The notes: a model not told the origin generated them from the sequence alone. 64,000 bases of DNA from Paenibacillus_S vulneris (GCF_039543185.1 NZ_BAABJG010000022.1:1-64000); one strand, 5' to 3'; counted from the stretch's first letter, positions 52,243-61,325 are shown. Made by a program: numbers and translations.

Positions 52243-53010
52243 TTAGCGCATGAACATGCCGCCATTGATTTCAATCGTCTCTCCCGTCAAATAAGCTGCC
52301 AGATCGGAGACCAGATACAGTACCGCCCCAGCCACGTCCTCCGGGGTACCTTCCCGTTTTAACGGAATTCCGTTAACGGTCGCTTTTCTCGCTTCATCCG
52401 TTGTGAACGTAGCGTGAAATGCGGTTTGCCCGATAAAGCCCGGGGATACTACGTTGACTGTGATCCCATCCCCGGCTACCTCTTTGGCCAGCCCCTTGGA
52501 ATAGCTCGATACCGCAGCCTTGCTCGCTGCATAAATGCTGGCACCTGCGCCGCCCCCATTATGCGCCGCTATCGATGACATATTGACGATGCGGCCCGCC
52601 CGCTTGTCCTTCATTCCAGGCAGCACTCTTTTGCACATAAAGACGGTGCTCTTGAAATTGACGTCCATGATCTGATCATACAGCTCTTCGCTCATCTCAT
52701 AATTCGAACGACGCTCGACCAGATGTCCCGCATTATTGACGAGAATGTCTACAGTGTCTCCGAATGCCGCTTCGACGGCGCCGACCAAATCGTCAATCTG
52801 TCGGATATCGGTCACGTCGGCACGGAACAGCTCGGCTTGCCCTCCCGCTTCGCGAATCCTCGCTACCGTTTCCTCTCCTTGATCCTTATGGTTTAAATAA
52901 GTAATCCCAACTTTTGCACCGTGAGACGCCAGCAGAATGGCGACAGCACGCCCAATGCCCGTATTCGAGCCTGTAACCAGTGCGATTTTCCCCTTTAAAC
53001 TCGTGTTCAA
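52243..53010 (-). CDS. SDR family oxidoreductase (KduD/FabG-like)
   Basis: 255 residues. Seen: TGSNTGIGRA (cofactor loop), NNAGH, the Ser/Tyr/Lys active site (MSSIAAHNG then YAASKAAV), and a C-terminal GETIEINGG. Substrate unknown; the adjacent heparinase II/III-family gene suggests an unsaturated or keto-uronate such as those handled by KduD. The start TTG at 53008-53010 lies 6 nt after GGAGGTG. A cre-like site lies 40 bp upstream. Confidence 0.87.
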   Translation of the reverse strand: MNTSLKGKIALVTGSNTGIGRAVAILLASHGAKVGITYLNHKDQGEETVARIREAGGQAELFRADVTDIRQIDDLVGAVEAAFGDTVDILVNNAGHLVERRSNYEMSEELYDQIMDVNFKSTVFMCKRVLPGMKDKRAGRIVNMSSIAAHNGGGAGASIYAASKAAVSSYSKGLAKEVAGDGITVNVVSPGFIGQTAFHATFTTDEARKATVNGIPLKREGTPEDVAGAVLYLVSDLAAYLTGETIEINGGMFMR

Positions 53011-53047
53011 AAGATCCACCTCCGGCAAGTTTGTTTAGCTTCCCTAT

Positions 53048-53061
53048 AGAAAACGCTTACT
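53048..53061. promoter_or_regulatory. cre-like CcpA site upstream of the SDR-heparinase operon
   Basis: AGAAAACGCTTACT matches TGWAANCGNTNNCA at 12 of 14 positions. It suggests carbon catabolite control. Confidence 0.6.
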
Positions 53062-53268
53062 TAACTGCTTGAAACCGCTCTATATGATTGTACCATGTCT
53101 GGCAAATTATGAATATGAACGTTCTTATTTTTTCCTTCAGGCAGGACAAATCGCTCTTGGTTTCAACCTAGAGCTCCGATTTGTCGGTGGAGTTCATTTT
53201 TTGCTACTCTACAAAAAGTCGGATACAATCTATTTATTCCATTTTATAAAACGCAAAAGGATGATCTT

Positions 53269-54171
53269 ATGCATTTGGAACAGCTTGAATTCATAGTCGA
53301 GGTAGCCAAGACGGGCTCGTTAACTGCGGCCGCACAAAATCTTCATGTCACTTTATCCGCCGTCAGCCAATCGATCTCCAATCTGGAGGCCGAGCTTAAC
53401 ATCACCTTATTCACCCGCTCCCGCTCGGGAGCCGTTCCGACAGCCGAAGGAAAAGCCATCATCCATAAGGCAGCCGAAGTGCTCGGCAAATTACAGGAGC
53501 TTCGTGACGAAGCCTGCGGGTATGCCAACACTCAGAGCGGCGAGCTGCGGATAGCGACCATTCCGGGTCCTTTATCGCTATACCTTGATACGATCCTGAG
53601 CTTAAAGAAGCAGTACCCCAAGATACAAATGGAAATAGTCGAGAAAGGGACACAGGAGATCATTGAGGAGGTTCGGCATAATAAGATCGATATGGGATTG
53701 ATCATCGCGTTCGAGCCTTATTTGGAGAACCGCGCCGGTTTAACGCTTGAGCCCCTGCTGGAAGGCAAGGTCGTCGTGTGCATAAGCCGTAAATCGCCGC
53801 TTGCCTTGAACAGGTCCATTTCGCCGGAACAATTAAGAAAGCATTCTATCGTTTTGTATAATGACGACTATTTGAAGTGGTACATGGACCAGTTCCAGAA
53901 CCGGTACGGCGATGTCACCATTCTTTTCTCCACCAATAATAAGGATGCGATTCGAAGGGCGACAGAGGACGGTACCGCGGTTACGATCGGGCTAGATTAT
54001 TCCTTCAGGAACCAGCCCGAATACTTAAAGGGTGAATTTGTCGTCGTTGAACTGGACAACCCTTTCCAAAGAACGATACATCTTAGCCTGGTTTTGTCCA
54101 AGGAAAAGAAATTGTCCAATCCCGCCAAAATATTTATCAATCACTTGAAGCATACCCTCCTGCAGCCATAG
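53269..54171 (+). CDS. LysR family transcriptional regulator
   Basis: 300 residues, N-terminal winged helix (about 1-60: LEQLEFIVEVAKTGSLTAAAQNLHVTLSAVSQSI) and LysR effector domain (about 90-290). It is divergent from the SDR-heparinase operon and runs toward the dehydrogenase gene, so either can be its target; LysR regulators usually act on a divergent neighbour. No effector can be named. AAAGGATG lies before the ATG. Confidence 0.9.
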   Translation: MHLEQLEFIVEVAKTGSLTAAAQNLHVTLSAVSQSISNLEAELNITLFTRSRSGAVPTAEGKAIIHKAAEVLGKLQELRDEACGYANTQSGELRIATIPGPLSLYLDTILSLKKQYPKIQMEIVEKGTQEIIEEVRHNKIDMGLIIAFEPYLENRAGLTLEPLLEGKVVVCISRKSPLALNRSISPEQLRKHSIVLYNDDYLKWYMDQFQNRYGDVTILFSTNNKDAIRRATEDGTAVTIGLDYSFRNQPEYLKGEFVVVELDNPFQRTIHLSLVLSKEKKLSNPAKIFINHLKHTLLQP

Positions 54172-54227
54172 CTGCTTTGAAAATGAGGCCGCCCCTCCAT
54201 TCGGGTGATGCTTCTTGCGATTTTTAC

Positions 54228-54293
54228 TTAAGTTATGCTTAACCAAACTTAAATATATATAAATTTACTTAAACAATAAGCGGATTTACAATA
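54228..54293 (+). promoter_or_regulatory. Helically phased CTTAA array and promoter of the zinc dehydrogenase gene
   Basis: CTTAA occurs at 54228-54232, 54239-54243, 54249-54253 and 54269-54273, that is at spacings of 11, 10 and 20 bp, so all four lie on one face of the helix. The last overlaps a -35-like TTTACT (54265-54270) 17 bp before a -10 TACAAT (54288-54293). This looks like a multi-site regulator region; the regulator is unknown. Confidence 0.55.
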
Positions 54294-54357
54294 GAAGCGA
54301 ACAATGTTTCTTCATCATTTTTTTCGTACTTACTCTTCATAAAGGAGCTGTTCCCAA

Positions 54358-55380
54358 ATGAAAGCAGCCAAAATTTACGGCCCTAAAGATATTCGAGTGG
54401 AGGATGCAGAAATTCCTGTACTGGAAGCTGGAACGGCTAAAATCAAAGTAGAATTTGCCGGAATATGCGGAAGCGACATGCATGAATATATGGCCGGAGT
54501 CTATCCGATGCGAACGCAGCCCGTGCTGGGTCATGAATTTTCCGGTACTGTGGTTGAAGTCGCACCGGATGTTACTACCATTAAGGTTGGTGACAGAGTA
54601 GCCGTCGAGCCTTTGATCCCTTGCGGCAAATGCGACAATTGTAAAAGAGGTCTTGTGAATCTGTGCATCAGCCGTCAAGGATACGGCTATACTATATCCG
54701 GCGGTTTTGCCCAATATGTTGTTGCCAAGGAAGAAAATATATTCTTGCTACCCGAGCATATGAGCCTGGAGCTGGGTGCTCTTGTGGAGCCTACTGCCGT
54801 AGCCGTTCATGCCGTTCGGCAAAGCCAGCTTCGTCTTGGAGACAGCGCAGCTATCTTTGGTGCAGGTCCAATCGGGCTGCTGCTGCTGCAAGCCGTAAAA
54901 GCGGCCGGAGCAAGCCGGATCTATGTCGTGGAGGTTTCCGAGGAACGCAGACAAAAGGCAATGGAGCTTGGAGCTGCAGTAACTCTCAACCCTATGGAAG
55001 TCGACGCCACCCAATTTATTCTCGATGAGACTCGAGGCGGTGTAGATGTAGCCTTTGACGCCGCAGGCGTTCAAGCCACCTTCCACTCCGGGGTCCGTGC
55101 CGTACGTCCGTATGGAGAGTTCAAAATTGTGAGCGTATGGGAAAAACCCGTCACCTTCGATCCGAATACCATCGTACGTACCGAAGCAAAAATTAGCGGC
55201 TCTTATGCTTATATCCGTCTGTTCCCTGAGGTCATTCGTTTGTTAGCTGACGGAGTCATTGACGGCAAAGCTGTCATTACCAGCATCATCGATCTGGACG
55301 ACATTGTTGAAAAGGGCTTTGAGCTGTTGAGCCATGATAAAAAACAATGCAAAATTCTCGTCAAGCCGAACCAGGATTAA
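54358..55380 (+). CDS. Zinc-dependent medium-chain alcohol/polyol dehydrogenase
   Basis: 340 residues, MDR family. Catalytic zinc ligands Cys37 (GICGSD) and His59-Glu60 (GHE); structural zinc Cys89, 92, 95 and 103; Rossmann loop GAGPIG. Similar to Bacillus BdhA (2,3-butanediol dehydrogenase), sorbitol or threonine dehydrogenase; the substrate is not fixed by sequence. It has its own promoter and terminator. The phased array just upstream suggests tight regulation. Confidence 0.9.
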   Translation: MKAAKIYGPKDIRVEDAEIPVLEAGTAKIKVEFAGICGSDMHEYMAGVYPMRTQPVLGHEFSGTVVEVAPDVTTIKVGDRVAVEPLIPCGKCDNCKRGLVNLCISRQGYGYTISGGFAQYVVAKEENIFLLPEHMSLELGALVEPTAVAVHAVRQSQLRLGDSAAIFGAGPIGLLLLQAVKAAGASRIYVVEVSEERRQKAMELGAAVTLNPMEVDATQFILDETRGGVDVAFDAAGVQATFHSGVRAVRPYGEFKIVSVWEKPVTFDPNTIVRTEAKISGSYAYIRLFPEVIRLLADGVIDGKAVITSIIDLDDIVEKGFELLSHDKKQCKILVKPNQD

Positions 55381-55396
55381 TTGACATAACAACCCC

Positions 55397-55440
55397 AAAG
55401 CCAGTGGAGTGTGCCGTTCACGCTCTGCTGGCTTTTCTTG
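55397..55440 (+). terminator. Terminator of the zinc dehydrogenase gene
   Basis: AAAGCCAG (55397-55404) pairs with CTGGCTTT (55428-55435), with inner pairing, followed by TCTTG. Confidence 0.75.
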
Positions 55441-55544
55441 TTTCGGCAGCCTCCTATGACTATGGTTTTATTCGCCTGGCAGGCGAGCGGTATGATATAG
55501 TATTTTTATACATAAGGATTTTTGTCGCTCAGGAGGATATGGAC

Positions 55545-56180
55545 ATGACTTTCGAAGGTTTTCAGCAAGAGGATTTTGACGTATTCGCGATCCCCGGCCT
55601 GGAGGGCCGAATGCAAGGGATCCAGCAAAGAATTCAGCCCAAGTTCAAGGCTATTGGAGATGCGCTGTGTGATGAAACGGCTATGCTCGCCGGGGACGAA
55701 ATGTTCCTGCACATCGCCAAGCACGCCCGGCGTACGGTTAACGCCCCTGTAGACACCTGGATGGCCATTTGTCATAACAAACGGGGATATAAGATGTACC
55801 CCCATTTCCAGGTTGGGCTTTTCGATGATCGCGTATTTATATGGCTTGCCCTTATCTATGAGCTCCCTGCAAAACAAAATATAGCCCAAGCGTACCTGAA
55901 TGAATTCGACGAATTTCGTTCGGCGATTCCGGATTCTTATAAGCTATCGTTCGACCACATGCAAAAAGATGCCGTTACGATCAGCGAACTGAGCGATACC
56001 GAGCTGCAAAAGGCGCTGGAGAGATTCCGTGACGTCAAGAAGGCCGAGCTGCTGATCGGTCTCAGCCTGTCATCCGCCGATCCCGTACTTTCCAACGGCC
56101 CGCAATTTCTTGAGCTCGTGCGAAGCACTATTCAAACATTAATGCCGCTGTACCAAATAGCCAGAAGGGCTTCCAACTAA
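55545..56180 (+). CDS. YktB family protein (DUF1054)
   Basis: 211 residues, matching Bacillus YktB (GFQQEDFDVF, then MLAGDEMFLHIAKHARRTVNAP and RVFIWLALIYELPAK). The structure of this family is known but not its function. The ATG at 55545 lies 8 nt after AGGAGG; the earlier in-frame frame covers the preceding terminator region and is rejected. Monocistronic. Confidence 0.86.
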   Translation: MTFEGFQQEDFDVFAIPGLEGRMQGIQQRIQPKFKAIGDALCDETAMLAGDEMFLHIAKHARRTVNAPVDTWMAICHNKRGYKMYPHFQVGLFDDRVFIWLALIYELPAKQNIAQAYLNEFDEFRSAIPDSYKLSFDHMQKDAVTISELSDTELQKALERFRDVKKAELLIGLSLSSADPVLSNGPQFLELVRSTIQTLMPLYQIARRASN

Positions 56181-56364
56181 TTCCTTTTCGTATAAAAGCC
56201 GCTGAAACTGCAAACTCTTAGTTTCGTAATGTTATACGAGTGTCTTAGAAAATTTATGTAGCACTAAGGTTCTCTTAAAGTAACATTAAGTTCATTTGCA
56301 CACGCTATAATTGGTTACCTCATCCAATGGGGGATCAAATTATCATGCGAAAGGCGGACAGAAG

Positions 56365-57096
56365 ATGAGAAGCGTTCATACGAACAGGGTTATTGTCACA
56401 AGCCTGGCTTTCACTTTACTGCTGAGCGGAGTCGCTCTCTCCGGGTCTAAGCAGCAAGCATTTGCCGATCCTTCGGAACGGACAACCCTTGAGCAGCAAG
56501 GGCCCACGGATCAAAAGCAGGACCGCGGCGAAAAAGGCAAGGAAGGCAAACATTTGGAGAAGGGCGAGCGCAGAGCCATCCCTATTCTCGAAGAGGCCGC
56601 TGCGATTCTAAATATGGATAAGGCCGCTCTCTCTGCTGCACTCAAAGAAAAGTCGCTTGTGGATATCGCAAAGGAAAAAGGAATCAGCGAGACGGATCTG
56701 ATCAGCAAGCTGAAAGCCGTTCGCAGCGGTAAAATCGATGAGGCAGTTAAAGCCGGCAAGCTGACAGCCGAGCAGGCCGAGAAGATGAAAGCCAATATGG
56801 ACAAGCATCTGAAATTTATGGTGAACCATAAAGGCGGTTTCTGGCATGGCAAGCACGGTATGAAGCATAAGATGCTCCCGGCGCCGGACAAGCTTGCCGC
56901 GATTATCGGAATCTCGGAGGATCAGCTGAGAGCTGAGCTGAAGGAAGGCAAGTCCCTGGCCGAGATCGCCGCTGCCAAAGGCATGAATAAGGAGCAGTTG
57001 GTCGCCAAGATTAAGGAGGAAATGACTCCTTGGATCGAGAAAATGGTGGAGCACAAGCGCGGCTCTCTGCAAGAAAAAAGCAAGGAAGCTAAGTAA
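56365..57096 (+). CDS. Secreted Lys-rich protein with two repeat units
   Basis: 243 residues with a signal peptide (first about 31 residues, cleavage near AFA-DP). A Lys/Glu-rich linker is followed by two copies of a small helical unit: one at about 75-105 (ILNMDKAALSAALKEKSLVDIAKEKG) and one at about 175-205 (IIGISEDQLRAELKEGKSLAEIAAAKG). Between them is a His/Lys-rich stretch (HKGGFWHGKHGMKHK). Similar units occur in uncharacterised extracellular Bacilli proteins; function unknown. Confidence 0.78.
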   Translation: MRSVHTNRVIVTSLAFTLLLSGVALSGSKQQAFADPSERTTLEQQGPTDQKQDRGEKGKEGKHLEKGERRAIPILEEAAAILNMDKAALSAALKEKSLVDIAKEKGISETDLISKLKAVRSGKIDEAVKAGKLTAEQAEKMKANMDKHLKFMVNHKGGFWHGKHGMKHKMLPAPDKLAAIIGISEDQLRAELKEGKSLAEIAAAKGMNKEQLVAKIKEEMTPWIEKMVEHKRGSLQEKSKEAK

Positions 57097-57129
57097 CCGT
57101 CCGTTCAACCCGAAAGGTTAAGGCAAACA

Positions 57130-57169
57130 CAGTCCTCCGCATTGGATATGACGGGGGACTGCTTTTTTT
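57130..57169 (+). terminator. Terminator of the secreted repeat gene
   Basis: 10-bp stem CAGTCCTCCG / CGGGGGACTG, followed by seven T. Confidence 0.85.
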
Positions 57170-57262
57170 CGCAATTTCAGCAAAAAACGTGATTAATTTC
57201 ACACTTCCGTCATCTTTTTCGTTTATAATGGAGAAAAGTGACAATCACAAGGAGTGCCTGCT

Positions 57263-58189
57263 ATGTTTCGCAATCGACCCATTAGAAAAAGCACATTGCT
57301 GCTGCTCGGCGCTGCCTTGCTAGCCGGAGGCATGCTGCTCCAGACTTCGTTACCTAAGGATAGGACGGCAGCAGCGGCAGCGGCTCCCGAACCTTCAGCG
57401 GCCGTTCCTGTAAGCGGCGAGGCGGTCTACCAGCAGCACTGTCTGTCTTGTCATGCAGCGGATGGCAAAGGTTCTGGCAAATTCCCCGCCATAGCGAGCG
57501 ATCATGTTAAGAAGAAGCTGGGCACGTACGATAAAGCCTACGATTTTATTAGCCGTAACATGCCAGAAAGTGCACCCGGCTCCTTGACCGAAGACGAATA
57601 CAAAGCCGTAAGCAAGTACGTGCTGTCTTTAAATGGTATTCCTACGGATTTTAGCGATATACAAGGACACTGGGCTCAAAAAGAGATAACGGATTTATAC
57701 GACAAAAAGTATATCGACGGTTATTTGGACAAACAGACGGACAAGCTGGCCTTCAAGCCGGATCAGTACATTACCCGTGCCGAGTTTATCCGGTATTTTG
57801 TGAAAGCGAAGGAATTGTTTTTGTCCAACAGCACCGAAACTGAATTTACGGATATAGGCTCTAATAAGGAAGACCGGACTTATATTATTACGGCCGTAGA
57901 ATACGGGCTTATTAACGGCTACCCGGATCACACGTTTCGTCCGAACAATACGATAACGCGCGCTGAAATTTCGGCTATACTGTCACGAAGCGAAATGCTG
58001 AAGGCAGCTGCCTCTTCCCCATCTTTTAGCGACATACCGTCCGATTATTGGGCTGGAGAGGCTATTAGTGCGGTTCAGGAAGCGCACCTATTTGACGGAT
58101 ACGAGGACGGAACGTTCCGTCCCGACCAGAAAATGACTCGCGCCGAGGCCGTCGCCGTCATTTACCGGCTGCTCCATCCTGCTGCATAA
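57263..58189 (+). CDS. c-type cytochrome fused to three SLH domains
   Basis: 308 residues. Signal peptide (about 10-30), a Pro/Ala spacer, a monohaem cytochrome c domain (CLSCH, 60-64; candidate axial ligand Met100 in RNMPESAP) of about 80 residues, then three SLH repeats (starting near 130, 190 and 250; FSDIQGHWAQ, INGYPDHTFRPNN, DGYEDGTFRPDQ) that bind pyruvylated secondary wall polymers. It would hold haem in the cell wall, a plausible electron-transfer carrier. ATG at 57263 with AAGGAG 8 nt before; an upstream GTG overlaps that site. Confidence 0.88.
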   Translation: MFRNRPIRKSTLLLLGAALLAGGMLLQTSLPKDRTAAAAAAPEPSAAVPVSGEAVYQQHCLSCHAADGKGSGKFPAIASDHVKKKLGTYDKAYDFISRNMPESAPGSLTEDEYKAVSKYVLSLNGIPTDFSDIQGHWAQKEITDLYDKKYIDGYLDKQTDKLAFKPDQYITRAEFIRYFVKAKELFLSNSTETEFTDIGSNKEDRTYIITAVEYGLINGYPDHTFRPNNTITRAEISAILSRSEMLKAAASSPSFSDIPSDYWAGEAISAVQEAHLFDGYEDGTFRPDQKMTRAEAVAVIYRLLHPAA

Positions 58190-58314
58190 CAAAATAACCC
58201 CACATTGTGGGGCCAGATTGTTAAAAACCTAGTTTTACGTGAACCATGCTACAGAGGTTCGATTCAGGGGGATTGCATGGAACCCATCCTTTTATGCTAA
58301 AGAAAGCCTATAAT

Positions 58315-58360
58315 GCAAAAGAAAGCCGCAGTCGCTCCCTTGAAGCGCCTGCGGCTTTCC
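58315..58360 (-). terminator. Terminator of the MFS gene
   Basis: GGAAAGCCGCAG pairs with CTGCGGCTTTC on the minus strand, with CTTTTGC downstream. Confidence 0.8.
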
Positions 58361-58374
58361 ACGCGTTATGAAGC

Positions 58375-59568
58375 TTAAGCTCTTTGTCCGAGCGAAGCGG
58401 TTTCCTTGTCAATAACCATGAACCGGTAAAGCAAATACAGCGCTGCCACAGACAAAATTGCCCCCGTGTAGAACGGAAGGTTCATGCTGTACTGATAGAT
58501 TCCAGCTCCTAGCAGAGGTCCTGTGATGCGGCCCAAGCTGTCCATAGAGGAGCTGAGTCCGGAAGCAACCCCCTGTCCGACCTTCGTTTTCTGGGTGATC
58601 AGCGAAGTCACACAAGGACGAATCAATGCATTTCCTGCGCCGAATACCGACAGGTAGATGGAAGCGGTCACCAGGCTGCTCGAGAATAAGATCAGCACGA
58701 AGCCGATGGCGGACAAGATCAAGCCGAGCCCAACGACGCGCGCCTCATCGCCTCTTTTAATGAATCTTCGCACGACCCCGCCCTGAATCAATGCCCCAAC
58801 AACGCCGCTCACCGCGAACATGATGCCCAGGTCAAGCGAAGAAGCTCCTATCTTGTCCTTTTCGAACAAGAGCAGCGTCGCTTCAAGCCCGGCCAGCGTG
58901 AATGAAACGAAGAAGGACAGCACATATAAATATTTGAGCGAGCCGACAAAGGCCGACCAGCGCGAAGGCTTGGCCTCTCCTGCTTGCGGCTTGCGCCGCT
59001 TCTCTTCGCTTAAGGATTCCGGCAGCATGACCAAGGCAAACAGGAAGGTCAGCAATGCCAGGATGGAGGAAGAGAAGAAGGGAACCTGATAGCCCCAGTG
59101 GCTTAAGATCCCGCCCACCGCAGGGCCGAAAATAAAGCCAAGCCCGATGGACATGCCGACAAGCCCCATGCCCTTGGTACGGTTCTCTTCCGTCGTAATA
59201 TCAGCCACATAAGCTACAGCGCATGCGGTTGCCGCTCCGGAGAACAGCCCGCCCAGAATGCGGGACACATACATCAGCAGCAAATTGCCGTCCGCCAGCC
59301 CGAATATAAGAAAGCTCACGCTGAATCCCAGCGTTCCGATCATAATTAGCGGCCTTCTGCCGATCCGGTCCGAGATGCTGCCCCAAATGGGCGACATGAG
59401 AAAGGAAGCCAAGGAGTAGATCGACAGCAGCATGCCTAAATGAAAGCTGCTAGCTCCAGAGCTTGTCACCGCATCGGGAAGCACCGGAATGATGATGCCG
59501 AAGCCGATAAATATCGTCATCAGCAGTACCATAATGATGGCCAGCTGTTTTTTCATAGTGTTATCCAT
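58375..59568 (-). CDS. MFS drug/metabolite exporter (TetA-like)
   Basis: A 12-helix major facilitator, 397 residues. Motif A (GSISDRIGRRPL, about residues 63-74) and motif C-like GPAVGGILSHWG mark DHA1-type exporters. Substrate unknown. Two nearby ATG codons (59568 and 59556) are possible; the first is only 2 nt after a GGGGGG, so the second may be used. Monocistronic. Confidence 0.9.
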   Translation of the reverse strand: MDNTMKKQLAIIMVLLMTIFIGFGIIIPVLPDAVTSSGASSFHLGMLLSIYSLASFLMSPIWGSISDRIGRRPLIMIGTLGFSVSFLIFGLADGNLLLMYVSRILGGLFSGAATACAVAYVADITTEENRTKGMGLVGMSIGLGFIFGPAVGGILSHWGYQVPFFSSSILALLTFLFALVMLPESLSEEKRRKPQAGEAKPSRWSAFVGSLKYLYVLSFFVSFTLAGLEATLLLFEKDKIGASSLDLGIMFAVSGVVGALIQGGVVRRFIKRGDEARVVGLGLILSAIGFVLILFSSSLVTASIYLSVFGAGNALIRPCVTSLITQKTKVGQGVASGLSSSMDSLGRITGPLLGAGIYQYSMNLPFYTGAILSVAALYLLYRFMVIDKETASLGQRA

Positions 59569-59835
59569 TGCCCCCCAATATATAGTTATACTGCTATGGT
59601 ATCATAACTTTTTTCCATAGGGAAATCTTCTCAGCGAAGATTAACAATTTGGACAAAACCGCCGGAGGATGCATGTTCTTTGCCCTTCCGCTTCCTGAAA
59701 TCCCTTCCATCTTCGGATGCTCCTCCACACATCAAAAAATCCTCTTGCATCCCTATCCCATTATGGTTTAGTATAACTTAGTTGGGGTCCCATACCGGAC
59801 CTCTTCCCGTATTTATTTTACTATGAAAGGTAGGC

Positions 59836-61311
59836 ATGACAGTGGATCATCAACGTACTCCTCTTTTTACTGCGTTAAAGCAGCACGCAGAGCATAACCC
59901 CGTTCAATTCCATATTCCAGGCCATAAAAAAGGAGTCGGGATGGACCCGGAGTTCCGGCATTTTATCGGAGACAACGCCCTGTCCATCGACCTTATCAAT
60001 ATAGCACCACTGGATGATCTGCATCAGCCGACCGGTGTCATTGAGGAAGCCCAGAAGCTTGCCGCCGACGCTTTTGGTGCCGATTATACGTTCTTTTCCG
60101 TTCAAGGTACGAGCGGCGCCATCATGACAATGATCTTAACCGTCTGCTCTCAGGGAGACAAAATCATTGTACCGCGGAACGTACATAAGTCCATTATGTC
60201 CGCGATCATTTTCGCAGGAGCCAAGCCTGTCTTTATTTCACCCGTCCGTGATGAAAACCTGGGAATCGATCATGGAATTACTACCCGCTCCGTTAAACGG
60301 GCTCTTGAGAAGCATCCTGATGCCAAAGCCGTTCTCGTCATCAATCCAACATATTATGGCGTGTGCGCCAACCTGAAGGAGATCGTCGATCTCGTTCACA
60401 GCTACAATATACCCGTATTGGTAGACGAGGCTCATGGAGTACTGATTCATTTTAACGACAAGCTGCCTATGTCTGCTATGAGCGCAGGGGCTGATATGGC
60501 TGCAACCAGCGTTCATAAGCTGGGCGGCTCGATGACGCAAAGCTCCGTTCTTAATATCAAGGAAGGCCGGGTCAATGTGCGCCGTGCCAAAACCATCATC
60601 AGCATGCTGACTACGACTTCGACCTCGTACGTCCTGCTGGCTTCGCTCGATGCGGCCCGCCGCCATTTGGCTTTGAACGGTAAGGCTCTTGCCGACCACG
60701 CGATCGAATTGGCGCAATATGCCCGCAAATCGATTAATGAAATTCCGGGGCTTAGCTGCTTTGGGGAAGAAATTCTCGGTACGGAAGCAACCTATGACTA
60801 TGACCCGACCAAAGTGAACATCCATGTTAGGCACTTGGGCATCACCGGTTATGATGCGGAGAACTGGCTTCGTGAGCATTACAATATTGAAGTCGAGCTA
60901 AGCGATTTATATAACATCTTGTGTCTCATCACTCCCGGAGATACCCAAGACAACGTCGATATATTGCTGACCGCGCTAAGAGAGCTTTCCAAACAAAATT
61001 ATAATATAAGGGAAGTCAACGAGCTGGTCATCAAAATCCCGAAAATTCCTCAGCTCACCTTAACGCCGCGGGATGCGTTCTACGGCGATACGGAAGTCGT
61101 TCCTTTCAAGGAGTCTGCTGACCGGATCATTGCGGAATTTATCTACGTATACCCTCCTGGAATTCCGATTTTGCTGCCGGGTGAGGTTATCTCTCAGGAT
61201 TTGATCGATTACATTACCGAGCATGTGGAAGTAGGCCTTCCGGTCAAGGGCCCGGAAGACAGAAGCATTCAGAATGTAAAGGTCATAGTAGAAACTCAAG
61301 CGATTTTCTAA
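59836..61311 (+). CDS. speA: Orn/Lys/Arg decarboxylase, aspartate aminotransferase-fold (SpeA/YaaO type)
   Basis: PLP-dependent decarboxylase of 491 residues. Seen: FHIPGHKKG (25-33), DEAH (197-200), PLP-binding Lys228 in SVHKLGGSMTQ, and C-terminal YPPGIPILLPGE. It matches the Bacillus arginine decarboxylase SpeA more closely than the inducible lysine type, and makes agmatine for polyamine synthesis; lysine is an alternative substrate. speE/speB are not adjacent. The ATG is close to a weak site (AAAGGT); GTG at 59842 is possible. Confidence 0.9.
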   Translation: MTVDHQRTPLFTALKQHAEHNPVQFHIPGHKKGVGMDPEFRHFIGDNALSIDLINIAPLDDLHQPTGVIEEAQKLAADAFGADYTFFSVQGTSGAIMTMILTVCSQGDKIIVPRNVHKSIMSAIIFAGAKPVFISPVRDENLGIDHGITTRSVKRALEKHPDAKAVLVINPTYYGVCANLKEIVDLVHSYNIPVLVDEAHGVLIHFNDKLPMSAMSAGADMAATSVHKLGGSMTQSSVLNIKEGRVNVRRAKTIISMLTTTSTSYVLLASLDAARRHLALNGKALADHAIELAQYARKSINEIPGLSCFGEEILGTEATYDYDPTKVNIHVRHLGITGYDAENWLREHYNIEVELSDLYNILCLITPGDTQDNVDILLTALRELSKQNYNIREVNELVIKIPKIPQLTLTPRDAFYGDTEVVPFKESADRIIAEFIYVYPPGIPILLPGEVISQDLIDYITEHVEVGLPVKGPEDRSIQNVKVIVETQAIF

Positions 61312-61325
61312 TGCTAATAAAGACA

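Noticed and set aside
56268..56312. Pho-box-like TTAA repeats upstream of the secreted repeat gene
   Set aside because: Repeats do not match the PhoP consensus closely enough and the -35 element is unclear.
59569..59835. Unassigned 267-bp gap before speA
   Set aside because: No gene, repeat or riboswitch could be supported; it should hold the speA promoter, but no clear elements were found.
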